Position numbers and translations under genes: made by a program. The notes beneath the pieces were generated by a model. The model worked only from the letters and a program-made list of their open reading frames with translations. It made no database searches and was not told where the DNA came from. From positions 1-36,924 of the forward strand of contig JAFYGE010000089.1 in assembly GCA_017543335.1 (NCBI GenBank): DNA of 36,924 nucleotides. Direction: 5' to 3'. Source of the DNA: Ruminococcus sp. GTDB taxonomy: Bacteria; Bacillota; Clostridia; Oscillospirales; Ruminococcaceae. Below, piece after piece: positions 15,488 through 22,092 of the stretch; within the stretch, counting starts at the first letter, position 1, and every line of letters starts with the position of its first letter.

Positions 15488-16129
15488 TTATTCTTTTTCT
15501 ATTTTTATCCAGCATTTGTATGCCGCAAAGCAAATACCTGCGGTCATCAGTGTATTGAACGTTATGACTATAAAGCCGCTGAAACCAAATATCCCCGTGA
15601 ACGTATTGCTGACGGTGTGCAGCATTATCGCCAATGGCAGCATCACCTGCGATTTATTAGTCCGTATGCCATAGAATATAAGCACTGTCAGTCCCACCAC
15701 AAAGGCAGTCCCCTCGGCAGCTGCCCATAGGTTTATCCAGAAAATATTCGGGTCAGCTCTGCCGGTGCCTATCAGCCAAAGACACGACATCCCTGCACCA
15801 AATTCCTCAAATGCTCCGTGACCTATGCCGTAGGTGACTGCGTCTTTAGCGTCAGTATAGGACGTGAGATAGTACTTCAGCACCAGAAATTTCGCAGTTT
15901 CTTCCAGTATCCCATAGAGCAGTCCCTGCTGTAGATAGTAGGAGTAAAAGTCGCTGTGACTGAATCCCGAACGCACTACTGCTCCCACAATAAACACCGG
16001 AAAACACGCTATAAAGGCTATTATCGCAGGTAACCGGCGAGCTCCGGTCTTGTTGTGCCATATCTGGACAAGTATCAGCGGACTTAACAGTCTTGTAAGT
16101 CCGGCAAGCAGACAGCTGATATTGGTCAT
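15488..16129 (-). CDS. YhfC-family intramembrane metalloprotease
   Basis: This encodes a 213-residue protein with about six hydrophobic helices. It carries the expected metal-site motifs of the YhfC/PrsW-type superfamily: GILEETAKFLVLKY near residue 73 (paired glutamates), YGIGHGAFEEFGAG near 100 (histidine and glutamates) and MLHTVSNTF near 175 (histidine and asparagine). Members are predicted membrane-embedded proteases; substrates are mostly unknown. AAAGGAG lies before the ATG and the PNPOx-family gene ends only 14 nt upstream, so both should be transcribed from the promoter at 16642. Repeat element C begins three bases after the stop codon. Confidence 0.85.
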   Translation of the reverse strand: MTNISCLLAGLTRLLSPLILVQIWHNKTGARRLPAIIAFIACFPVFIVGAVVRSGFSHSDFYSYYLQQGLLYGILEETAKFLVLKYYLTSYTDAKDAVTYGIGHGAFEEFGAGMSCLWLIGTGRADPNIFWINLWAAAEGTAFVVGLTVLIFYGIRTNKSQVMLPLAIMLHTVSNTFTGIFGFSGFIVITFNTLMTAGICFAAYKCWIKIEKE

Positions 16130-16143
16130 GACGATATTCTCCT

Positions 16144-16620
16144 TTACGCCTTAGGTTTTGACTTCGCACTGAAATCACAAACCACAACCTTTATTACCGC
16201 TACCGCAGAAGCCATTTGCGTTGTAATTTCAAATTCCCGACCTGTCTGATTCTTCATAAGCAGATAAAGTCCCCTGACCTTTTCTTGTTCGTCGTCCACT
16301 ATCTCTGCGAGTCCACGACCAATGAGCGAGGCGAATGACGAGCTGTAACTGCACGGGATGTCTCCGCCCGATATCAGCTCGGTATCGCAGTCGAGTTCGA
16401 TGCATACATTTTGATTTCGTCTTATCAGGTCGAGCTTGTGACCTTCCTTTGCACTGTGCATATAGAAAATCAGCTTTCCCTCAGCATATTCATATCCGAA
16501 ATGCAGCGGTACGATATATGGAAAATTATCATCAAAAAGTCCGAGCCGAAGCACTTTAGCTCTGTCGACTATGCTTAAAATATCCTCAATTCTGGTGATT
16601 TCACGATCTTTTCTTCTCAT
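16144..16620 (-). CDS. PNPOx/NimA-like flavin-binding protein
   Basis: This encodes a 158-residue split-barrel protein of the pyridoxamine 5'-phosphate oxidase-like family. The segments VLRLGLFDDNFPYIVPLHFGY near residues 23-43, GKLIFYMHSAKEGHKLDLI near 48-66 and CIELD near 73 are typical of NimA-type FMN- or F420-binding reductases. The exact substrate is unknown. The frame is open upstream, but the ATG at 16620 follows AAAAGGAGGG at ideal spacing and lies just after a consensus promoter, so it is the start. The YhfC gene follows after 14 nt. Confidence 0.87.
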   Translation of the reverse strand: MRRKDREITRIEDILSIVDRAKVLRLGLFDDNFPYIVPLHFGYEYAEGKLIFYMHSAKEGHKLDLIRRNQNVCIELDCDTELISGGDIPCSYSSSFASLIGRGLAEIVDDEQEKVRGLYLLMKNQTGREFEITTQMASAVAVIKVVVCDFSAKSKPKA

Positions 16621-16641
16621 TTCAGACCCTCCTTTTTTACA

Positions 16642-16670
16642 ATTATATCGCAAATGAAATTTTGTGTCAA
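16642..16670 (-). promoter_or_regulatory. Predicted consensus promoter of the PNPOx-YhfC pair
   Basis: On the minus strand TTGACA (16665-16670) and TATAAT (16642-16647) are both perfect and 17 nt apart. It lies between the XRE gene's terminator and the PNPOx-family ATG, and gives a leader of only about 15-20 nt. Confidence 0.9.
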
Positions 16671-16673
16671 TGA

Positions 16674-16703
16674 AAATGCGGACCTTTTAAAATGTCCGCA
16701 TTT
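16674..16703 (-). terminator. Intrinsic terminator of the XRE regulator gene
   Basis: A 10-pair stem (AAATGCGGAC at 16674-16683 with GTCCGCATTT at 16694-16703) begins just after the XRE stop codon on the minus strand. It is followed by a short T-run and almost abuts the next promoter. Confidence 0.8.
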
Positions 16704-16704
16704 A

Positions 16705-16947
16705 TCAGTATAATTCCTGTTCAAGTTTACGAAAGACCTCTGTATCAAAGAAGTCTGTTATGGTCATATCAAGACCGTCACATAATTTTTTTATAGTAAT
16801 GATGCCGATATTTTTAGCTCTGTGATTTACGATATCATTCACTGTTGACTGAGTTACTCCTGAAATATTCGATAACTTGTTCACTGTGATGTTGTTCTCT
16901 TTGCAAAGTTCAAGTATTCTTTCTGCAACAGCTTCCGAAATATTCAC
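16705..16947 (-). CDS. XRE-family HTH transcriptional regulator
   Basis: This encodes an 80-residue single-domain Cro/C1-type DNA-binding protein. The helix-turn-helix is at about residues 20-45 (ITVNKLSNISGVTQSTVNDIVNHRAKN) and the domain ends in GLDMTITDFF. No effector domain is present. The start is GTG at 16947, preceded by AAAGGGG at good spacing; an overlapping ATG is out of frame. The gene diverges from two membrane-protein genes, and the shared 150-nt region has two AACGGTAAACCGTT-like inverted repeats around a plus-strand promoter. The simplest reading is that this protein represses (or controls) that promoter; this is inferred. Confidence 0.9.
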   Translation of the reverse strand: MNISEAVAERILELCKENNITVNKLSNISGVTQSTVNDIVNHRAKNIGIITIKKLCDGLDMTITDFFDTEVFRKLEQELY

Positions 16948-17013
16948 ATCAATACGCCCCTTTATGTGAGATTCATATAAATAATAATATCATTTTTTGT
17001 ATAAAATAATTGT

Positions 17014-17023
17014 CGGTAAACCG
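17014..17023. promoter_or_regulatory. Operator 1 (inverted repeat) at the -35 box
   Basis: CGGT-AA-ACCG is a 10-bp inverted repeat whose right flank runs into the TTGACT -35 box. It shares the CGGTAAACCGTT core with operator 2. It is a probable binding site for the adjacent XRE regulator. Confidence 0.72.
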
Positions 17024-17052
17024 TTGACTTTTATTCCACCTCGTGATATAAT
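17024..17052 (+). promoter_or_regulatory. Predicted promoter of the two membrane-protein genes
   Basis: TTGACT (17024-17029) and TATAAT (17047-17052) are 17 nt apart. Operators flank it on both sides, a layout suited to tight repression. Confidence 0.88.
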
Positions 17053-17056
17053 TTTG

Positions 17057-17074
17057 TTAACGGTAAACCGTTAA
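17057..17074. promoter_or_regulatory. Operator 2 (perfect 18-bp inverted repeat)
   Basis: TTAACGGT-AA-ACCGTTAA is a perfect eight-base inverted repeat with a two-base spacer, placed at the expected transcription start. It is centred about 47 bp from operator 1. It is a probable XRE-regulator site. Confidence 0.8.
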
Positions 17075-17098
17075 ATCAACTTTAAGGGGGTTTTTATT

Positions 17099-17620
17099 AT
17101 GAAAAAGAGATATGGTAAATTTATGGCTTATCTTTTCTTCGATGCTGTGTTAGGTGTTTTATGGTGTCCATACTTAATAATAAGGGGGCTATTCATTGAT
17201 GATAGTATGTCTGATTTTGTTCCCAGTTGGATAATAATGTTAGTCTTTTCGATAATTATACTCTTTTTTGTTATACGACATATTAATAAACGAACACCTA
17301 AGGGAGAGAGAGTTGGAACATATTTTAGATGTCTATGCCTTGGTGTAAAAGTTGCTTTTAAAATTACGCTTTGCATTTTGATAGTTTTCATACCGTTTGC
17401 ATTGTCTCATCCTCTCTCTGTTTCTGAAAAAGATAATTATAATCCAGATGATGACTGGTACAGAGAGGGAAAAAGAGTACATGATGATAACGGCAATGAA
17501 TTTACAGTAGGTCGTTCCGGTGATTATGTAAAAGATAAAGAGGGCAATTGGCATAAAGTGAATTTGGAAAAGGGAGAACGTTTCGCAGTAATCGGAAACG
17601 AAAAAAGAAAGCTTTATTAA
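17099..17620 (+). CDS. Small membrane protein with C-terminal VKDKEG motif
   Basis: This encodes a 173-residue protein that I do not recognise. Three hydrophobic segments lie at about residues 7-30, 43-62 and 80-104. A hydrophilic tail of about 65 residues then contains DDNGNEFTVGRSGDYVKDKEGNWHKV. The start ATG follows AAGGGGG. The next gene, 43 nt downstream, encodes another membrane protein whose tail has the similar EDEYGNKRSDL..YVKDREGHIYLRN, so the two appear to share a small C-terminal domain. The gene is AT-rich and is driven by a promoter bracketed by operators for the divergent XRE regulator. Confidence 0.72.
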   Translation: MKKRYGKFMAYLFFDAVLGVLWCPYLIIRGLFIDDSMSDFVPSWIIMLVFSIIILFFVIRHINKRTPKGERVGTYFRCLCLGVKVAFKITLCILIVFIPFALSHPLSVSEKDNYNPDDDWYREGKRVHDDNGNEFTVGRSGDYVKDKEGNWHKVNLEKGERFAVIGNEKRKLY

Positions 17621-17663
17621 GTGATATAAGGGCAGTTCACTAAAAAATAAAGGTGTTGATATT

Positions 17664-18071
17664 ATGAGATCTATTTTAAAAAGCGGACAAATAAAACTAT
17701 GGATTGTTATAGGTATTTTTTGCTATATACATCATAATATGGCTGGAGTGATTTGTGCGGCATTTTTTATTGGATTAATAATATTTTTTTATATCATTTT
17801 CGCAATTGCCGATAAAGTTGATAGTAAAATGAATATAACAAATCCTCCAAGATTTTATGAACAGGAAGAAGATGAAAGTCCGTTTATAGGATATGGTAAG
17901 CTTATGAATGATGTGGTCGACGATCCGCTGGAAGGCTCGTTAATTATTAATCATAACGATGAAACGCTTGAAGATGAATATGGTAATAAAAGAAGTGATC
18001 TTGTAGAAATAGAAGAAACGTATGTAAAAGATAGAGAAGGACATATCTATCTTAGAAATAGGTATAAATAG
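17664..18071 (+). CDS. Small membrane protein, tail related to preceding gene
   Basis: This encodes a 135-residue unrecognised protein. Two hydrophobic stretches at about residues 10-27 and 30-48 are followed by an acidic hydrophilic tail ending in LVEIEETYVKDREGHIYLRNRYK. The YVKD(K/R)EG motif and the preceding 'DEYGN' segment parallel the tail of the previous gene. It is AT-rich, AAAGG precedes the ATG by a longer than usual gap, and it is followed by a terminator at 18135. It is likely co-transcribed with the preceding gene. Confidence 0.7.
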   Translation: MRSILKSGQIKLWIVIGIFCYIHHNMAGVICAAFFIGLIIFFYIIFAIADKVDSKMNITNPPRFYEQEEDESPFIGYGKLMNDVVDDPLEGSLIINHNDETLEDEYGNKRSDLVEIEETYVKDREGHIYLRNRYK

Positions 18072-18134
18072 CAGTAAAAAATTACTGAATGAACGTGAAA
18101 TTTACTGAATATATGTGCAATATAGGCGACTATG

Positions 18135-18169
18135 AAAAAGCAGTTCACAAAAAAGTGGACTGCTTTTTT
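18135..18169 (+). terminator. Intrinsic terminator after the membrane-protein pair
   Basis: A 14-pair stem with one G-T pair (18135-18148 with 18155-18168) closes a six-A loop and ends in T's. It separates the pair from the LexA-type promoter downstream. Confidence 0.9.
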
Positions 18170-18212
18170 GTTTACCCTTATAATTAAAAATAAAACATAT
18201 ATTCTGCACCTC

Positions 18213-18241
18213 TTGACAAGAACGAACTTCTGTTCTATAAT
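18213..18241 (+). promoter_or_regulatory. Consensus promoter with overlapping LexA-type box
   Basis: TTGACA (18213-18218) and TATAAT (18236-18241) are both perfect with 17-nt spacing. Such a strong core promoter in front of an alternative-sigma-like gene suggests it is normally held off by a repressor; the two LexA-like boxes fit that. Confidence 0.92.
18223..18236. promoter_or_regulatory. LexA-type SOS box 1, between -35 and -10
   Basis: CGAACTTCTGTTCT contains GAAC-N4-GTTC, the core of the Gram-positive LexA (DinR) site. It fills the spacer immediately before the -10 box. Confidence 0.7.
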
Positions 18242-18257
18242 AATAAACACAAGGAAT

Positions 18258-18271
18258 CGAACATTTGTTCA
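18258..18271. promoter_or_regulatory. LexA-type SOS box 2, downstream of -10
   Basis: CGAACATTTGTTCA matches the Bacillus/Clostridia LexA consensus closely (GAAC-N4-GTTC with a flanking C). It is centred 35 bp downstream of box 1, within the first transcribed bases. Confidence 0.78.
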
Positions 18272-18332
18272 CGCTACTATGATTTTCTCCCTTAACTCTA
18301 ATTTACATCGCACTGAAAGGAGGCCTCCTTAA

Positions 18333-18566
18333 ATGAAAGACCTATTGAACTCCTACGAAAAAAGCCGTGCTCTGGTAAAAGAGCGGCTCTCGCAACTGAA
18401 TTCACTGAGGAGAGAGTACAAGCATCAAGGCAACAAAGAAGCTATTGAGCAGCTCGACCTCGACCGCCGCATCAGTCTGCTTCAGACCGAAAACATCGAG
18501 CTTACTGATATAATCGACCGCATAAGCGGCTACATAAGGAGGGCGGAAGGTAGTGTCAAAACGTGA
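18333..18566 (+). CDS. Small coiled-coil protein of a sigma-like cassette
   Basis: This encodes a 77-residue protein that is almost entirely helical and charged, with heptad-like leucine and isoleucine spacing (LLNSYEKSRALVKERLSQLNSL and LDLDRRISLLQTENIELTDII), so a coiled coil is likely. It resembles small proteins found just before sigma-like late regulators in Firmicute phages, but I cannot name a family. It overlaps the next gene by 14 bases. The ribosome site AAGGAGG sits within a 14-bp palindrome (18317-18330). The promoter has two LexA-type boxes, so induction by DNA damage is predicted. Confidence 0.75.
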   Translation: MKDLLNSYEKSRALVKERLSQLNSLRREYKHQGNKEAIEQLDLDRRISLLQTENIELTDIIDRISGYIRRAEGSVKT

Positions 18567-18852
18567 GACTTATTCCGATTCATTCACCGGAGAGGCTGAT
18601 AAGGGCATTCGCTCGATACTCGGCTATGACACCGACGACCAGCCTGTTGTGAGGATAAAAAGAGTGTTGGTGAAGGTGATAAACAATGAACTTACTCCGA
18701 AACAGAAGGAGATAGTTATGCTATACTATTATAATAATATTGATACTGTGCAGATAGCTAAGCGGCTTGGGGTGACTCCGCAGGCGGTATGTGCGGTGTT
18801 GAGCAGGGCAAGACTGAGGATATATCGCATATTGAAATATTATTTAATTTAA
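18553..18852 (+). CDS. Sigma-70 region 4-like HTH protein
   Basis: This encodes a 99-residue protein. The C-terminal 50 residues (NELTPKQKEIVMLYYYNNIDTVQIAKRLGVTPQAVCAVLSRARLRIYRILKYY) are a clear sigma-70 region 4-type helix-turn-helix, which in sigma factors reads the -35 box. No region 2 is present, so it is not a complete sigma factor. Similar short proteins act as phage late-gene or competence-type regulators. The N-terminal 45 residues are unrecognised. It begins with GTG at 18553 inside the previous gene, with AAGGAGG and GGAAGG just upstream. Repeat element D starts nine bases after the stop codon. It is probably induced together with the coiled-coil gene. Confidence 0.85.
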   Translation: MSKRETYSDSFTGEADKGIRSILGYDTDDQPVVRIKRVLVKVINNELTPKQKEIVMLYYYNNIDTVQIAKRLGVTPQAVCAVLSRARLRIYRILKYYLI

Positions 18853-18860
18853 TAAAAATA

Positions 18861-19250
18861 AAACCGGCGAAGCCGGTCAATAAGGGATTCTCAAGGGTTC
18901 TCAACCCTTGAGCGGGAAGGTGTGCGAGGTTACCCCTACCAGCGGTAGGGGATGTCAGCTTGCTGACAGGGGTGGCTGGACCCGATTAGGGTGGGCAGAG
19001 CCCTTCCTAAGAAATAGTAAAACAAGCGTAGCGATGTTTTACGGAACGTCCGCATCGCTTCCCTCGGCTTGACCGACGCAGTAATTATGCCAGTCAAGCT
19101 GGGGCGAGTGCTGCGAGCCGTCCGTCCAGCGTTGCTACGCTTGCTGGACTGCTTTTTAGGGGAGGCTCTGCCTCCCCTCGTACACCCTACCGCCAGAGAG
19201 AGAACCTCTCTCTGGACTCTCATTAAGCCGACTTCGTCGGATTATATTTT
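18861..19250. repeat. Modular hairpin repeat element, copy D (core reversed relative to A)
   Basis: This roughly 390 nt element lies between the sigma-like gene and the response-regulator promoter. The left arm has ACCGGC-GAA-GCCGGT, CTCAAGGGTT/AACCCTTGAG, CCCCTACC/GGTAGGGG, GTCAGC/GCTGAC, GGGC-AGA-GCCC and a GTAAAAC/GTTTTAC hairpin. The centre reads TCGG-CTTGA-CCGA then GCCAGTCAAGCTGG, the reverse order of copy A. The right arm has GTCCAGCG-type, GGGGAGGC/GCCTCCCC, CCAGAGAGAG/CTCTCTCTGG and GCCGAC-TTC-GTCGG hairpins. It probably terminates the sigma-like transcript. Confidence 0.92.
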
Positions 19251-19298
19251 TATTTTTTTAATTAATACCTTTTTTCTTATGATTTACTCAATAAATAA

Positions 19299-19327
19299 TT
19301 GACAAAATAAATAATTTGAGGTATAAT
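19299..19327 (+). promoter_or_regulatory. Predicted consensus promoter of the two-component system
   Basis: TTGACA (19299-19304) and TATAAT (19322-19327) are both perfect and 17 nt apart. Transcription should start near 19334, about 36 nt before the response-regulator ATG. Confidence 0.92.
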
Positions 19328-19369
19328 AAAAGTAACAATATATTAATAAAAGAAATGAGGTTTGTTCAA

Positions 19370-20077
19370 ATGGCTATGGATAAAAGTTTAAAAGTTCTTA
19401 TTGTTGACGATGATAAAAACATTTGTGATCTCCTTCGCCTGTACCTCGAAAAGGATGGTTATGGTGTAATTCTCTCTCACGACGGCGAAGAAGCTGTTGT
19501 AAAATTCAATGCTCTTAAACCTGATATGGTCCTGCTCGACATAATGCTGCCGGGTATCGACGGCTGGCAGGTTTGCCGTGAGATAAGAAAAAAATCAAAT
19601 GTTCCGATAATAATGATAACCGCTAAGGGCGAGACTATAGATAAGGTAATCGGACTTGAACTCGGTGCGGATGATTATATCGTTAAACCTTTTGATGCAA
19701 AGGAAGTTATCGCACGTATCAATGCTGTTACACGCCGTGTCGGCACAGGTACTGCTGAACCTGAAATAAAGGAAGTTCACTATGATAAGCTCTCTGTTAA
19801 TATGACAAGATATGAGCTTAAAGTTGCAGGAAAAACTATCGATACTCCTCCGAAGGAGCTTGAGCTTCTCTTCTATCTTGCTTCAAATCCTAACAGAGTC
19901 TATACAAGAGACCAGCTTCTTGACGAAGTCTGGGGATTTGAGTATTACGGTGATTCTCGTACTATAGATGTTCATATCAAGCGTCTGCGTGAAAAGCTCG
20001 AAGGTATTTCCGATAAGTGGGCTTTGAAGACCGTTTGGGGTGTAGGATATAAATTTGAAGCTGACGAAGAAGAATGA
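19370..20077 (+). CDS. OmpR/PhoB-family response regulator
   Basis: This encodes a 235-residue two-component response regulator. The receiver domain (about residues 7-120) has the acidic triad at Asp13-15, the phosphoacceptor Asp57 (LLDIMLPG), Thr84 and Lys106 (DDYIVKPFD). The C-terminal winged helix (about 135-232) has PPKELELLFYLASNPNRVYTRDQLLDEVWG and SRTIDVHIKRLREKL, the OmpR/PhoB DNA-recognition part. The ATG at 19370 follows ATGAGG at good spacing; earlier in-frame ATGs lie at or before the promoter. The kinase gene follows 135 nt downstream after a hairpin. The family (PhoP/YycF/WalR-like) suggests an envelope or nutrient signal, not more specific. Confidence 0.93.
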   Translation: MAMDKSLKVLIVDDDKNICDLLRLYLEKDGYGVILSHDGEEAVVKFNALKPDMVLLDIMLPGIDGWQVCREIRKKSNVPIIMITAKGETIDKVIGLELGADDYIVKPFDAKEVIARINAVTRRVGTGTAEPEIKEVHYDKLSVNMTRYELKVAGKTIDTPPKELELLFYLASNPNRVYTRDQLLDEVWGFEYYGDSRTIDVHIKRLREKLEGISDKWALKTVWGVGYKFEADEEE

Positions 20078-20162
20078 TTTTATAAAGTATTGCCGGAACT
20101 TTGATTCAATTGTTTGAGCGGCGATACTTGTCTTGAAATTATTAATGGCAATGCTAAAAATG

Positions 20163-20188
20163 GGTGCAGGGTCATCACACCCTGCACC
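20163..20188. other. Hairpin between response regulator and kinase genes
   Basis: GGTGCAGGGT (20163-20172) pairs perfectly with ACCCTGCACC (20179-20188) around a six-base loop, 11 nt before the kinase ribosome site. It resembles the tip hairpin of the second repeat family (GGGTGCAG...CTGCACCC). The T-rich stretch after it is broken, so it may attenuate rather than end transcription, lowering kinase relative to regulator. Confidence 0.7.
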
Positions 20189-20212
20189 TGTTTCGTTTTG
20201 GAGGTGTTTGGA

Positions 20213-21907
20213 TTGAATTATAAAGATAGTTCATATTATCGCTCATTCAGATTTTCAATGATAACCTTGTGTCTCGTACTGTTGTTCCTCGGAGTTATTG
20301 TAGTCACCCTTAGTACAAGAGCGTACAAGAATTCAGAGCTTGATTCTCTTAAAAGTACAGGCGACCTCTTTATTAATTGCCTGAAGGATGAGTTCAATGA
20401 GTCCGGAGAAATTTCTACAGAGGACATACAGCGTCTGCACTACCGCTTTACATCGGTAAACAAGCTGAAAATACTTATTTACGATAAGGAAGGCGAGTGC
20501 GTTTTCTCCTCTGTTGACTACGACAGTAAGGACTTTGAGGACGAAAAGGCGTTCATGAAAATACATCCCGAACCGAATGAGGACGAGAAAAAACCTCTCT
20601 CCAATACCATAAAAAAGGCTATCGACGGTAAAAAAAGAAGATACCTTGAACTCGAAAAGACCTCTTTCTCAAAGAATGAACCGTATCTTCTCTATGGTGC
20701 GAGAACTTACCTCTCTTCAAAGGAAAATGACGAAAACGAGGGTAAAATGTATATCCTCTTCTGCGGAAAAACAAAACGTATCAATGTTTTCATGATGAAA
20801 GTCACCGCACTCTACCTCGGCTTTGCTCTGTTAGGTGCATACCTCTCTTTCCTCATTCTGAGAAAACGTGTGAAGAAGCTTGCTGCTTATGAGTTCGATT
20901 TCCTCAAAGTCTGCGAGATGTACGCAAAGGGCGATTTCTCCGAGAAGATAAGCACTGATGTAGAGGGAATACCAAGAGAGATAAGCGAGTACGTCAATGC
21001 TCTTGCGGCTGACGTTGAGAACAGCGAACAGACCTCCAAGACCTTTATCGCTAATGTTTCACACGAGCTCAGAACTCCTATGACTACTATAAGCGGCTTT
21101 GTGTCAGGTATACTTGACGGCACTATCCCGAAAAATAAGCAGAATGAGTACCTTGTTCTGGTTTCAAAGGAAATGCAGAGACTCCGCATACTCATATCCT
21201 CAATGCTGAATATGACCCGCTATGAATCAGGAACTCTCGTTCCGAATTTCAAGGAGACTAACCTCACTGACCTCGTTATTCAGACCGTCCTCATGTTTGA
21301 AAAGCGTATAGAGGATAAGCACCTCCGAGTTGAAGGTCTTGACAGCGAAAGACTTGTTGCTGTTGTCGATCAGGACCTCATGCAGCAGGTTATATATAAT
21401 ATAGTAGAGAACGCTGTAAAGTTCGTGAACGACTGCGGTACTCTCACATTCACATTCGATAAGAACGAAAGCGTTTATATTATCGGTATTCGCAATTCCG
21501 GCGAGGGTCTCACCGAAGAGGAGATCCAGCAGGTATTCGACCGATTCTATAAAACTGATTCCTCCCGTGGCAAGGACGCTACAGGTCTCGGTCTCGGACT
21601 TTCTATCTCACGTAAGATAGTTCACCTCCACAACGGACATATTATCGTCAAGAGCATCCACGGCGAGTATACCGAGTTCCAGATACAGATCCCTGACCTC
21701 AGCTCCGGTAAGGACCATAAGAAAAAGAAGCAGTCAGAGGACAGACCCGATACAATGAAAGATGACCAGCATGAGCTGAATGAGGCTATGCCGGAAATGA
21801 GAAAAGAATATGAGAAGGAAGATCTGCCTGAGATCATGCAAGATCAGGAAAAGGAAAAACTTCCGGAATTCAAGGAAGATATTCTGGAGAATGATGAGCA
21901 GGGATGA
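20213..21907 (+). CDS. Membrane sensor histidine kinase
   Basis: This encodes a 564-residue histidine kinase partnered with the preceding regulator. A transmembrane helix at about 13-34 and another at about 193-217 enclose an extracytoplasmic sensor of about 155 residues. A HAMP-like linker follows, then HisKA with FIANVSHELRTPMTT (His284), and a HATPase domain with the N box VIYNIVENAVKF and the G box DATGLGLGLSISRKI. A charged tail of about 65 residues (for example EKLPEFKEDILEN) is extra to the family. The start is TTG at 20213, eight bases after GGAGG (20200-20204); the ORF extends upstream through the hairpin, which is unlikely to be coding. The last three codons lie in a second-family repeat tip. 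Confidence 0.92.
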   Translation: MNYKDSSYYRSFRFSMITLCLVLLFLGVIVVTLSTRAYKNSELDSLKSTGDLFINCLKDEFNESGEISTEDIQRLHYRFTSVNKLKILIYDKEGECVFSSVDYDSKDFEDEKAFMKIHPEPNEDEKKPLSNTIKKAIDGKKRRYLELEKTSFSKNEPYLLYGARTYLSSKENDENEGKMYILFCGKTKRINVFMMKVTALYLGFALLGAYLSFLILRKRVKKLAAYEFDFLKVCEMYAKGDFSEKISTDVEGIPREISEYVNALAADVENSEQTSKTFIANVSHELRTPMTTISGFVSGILDGTIPKNKQNEYLVLVSKEMQRLRILISSMLNMTRYESGTLVPNFKETNLTDLVIQTVLMFEKRIEDKHLRVEGLDSERLVAVVDQDLMQQVIYNIVENAVKFVNDCGTLTFTFDKNESVYIIGIRNSGEGLTEEEIQQVFDRFYKTDSSRGKDATGLGLGLSISRKIVHLHNGHIIVKSIHGEYTEFQIQIPDLSSGKDHKKKKQSEDRPDTMKDDQHELNEAMPEMRKEYEKEDLPEIMQDQEKEKLPEFKEDILENDEQG

Positions 21908-22006
21908 CATCCCTGCACCCGTCTCACGTTCCCACTCGCTGACCATTACTCTGTACGAGTAGGAAAGTCTGAGCTCACATACGCAGGCAAGTGCGTATCT
22001 GGTAAT
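21898..22006. repeat. Second-family repeat, copy overlapping the kinase stop codon
   Basis: The tip hairpin GCAGGGAT-GAC-ATCCCTGC (21898-21916) contains the kinase stop codon (21905-21907). It is followed by CACCCGTCTCACG, an arm ACTCGCTGACCATTACTCTG, and ATACGCA...TGCGTATCTGGTAATA, which parallel the arms of the copy at 11801. The remaining bases to the htrA start hold a TTACGC...TTATAT pair that could be a weak promoter, but I am not sure. Confidence 0.72.
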
Positions 22007-22092
22007 ATTTTTTAATTACTGTTACGCATTTATACAAACAGTATTATATTGCTGGTTTTTGTTTCATTTTTTATTTATTATAAGGAGATATT

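Noticed and set aside
16705-18071. Toxin-antitoxin pair
   Set aside because: The XRE gene is divergent, and neither membrane protein resembles a known toxin; the evidence supports only a regulator with its target genes.
18936-19223. Open frame of 95 codons inside repeat element D (and similar ones at 9515, 15267, 27552, 27582, 31384 and 31748)
   Set aside because: They lie wholly or mostly in the hairpin repeats. Similar peptides (for example SARERTSLW, AVRPALLRSLDCF) recur only because the repeats recur, in both orientations, without ribosome sites. They are not treated as genes.
20114-20212. 33-codon extension of the histidine kinase
   Set aside because: It runs through a strong hairpin, is not membrane-like or family-like, and the TTG at 20213 has an excellent ribosome site.
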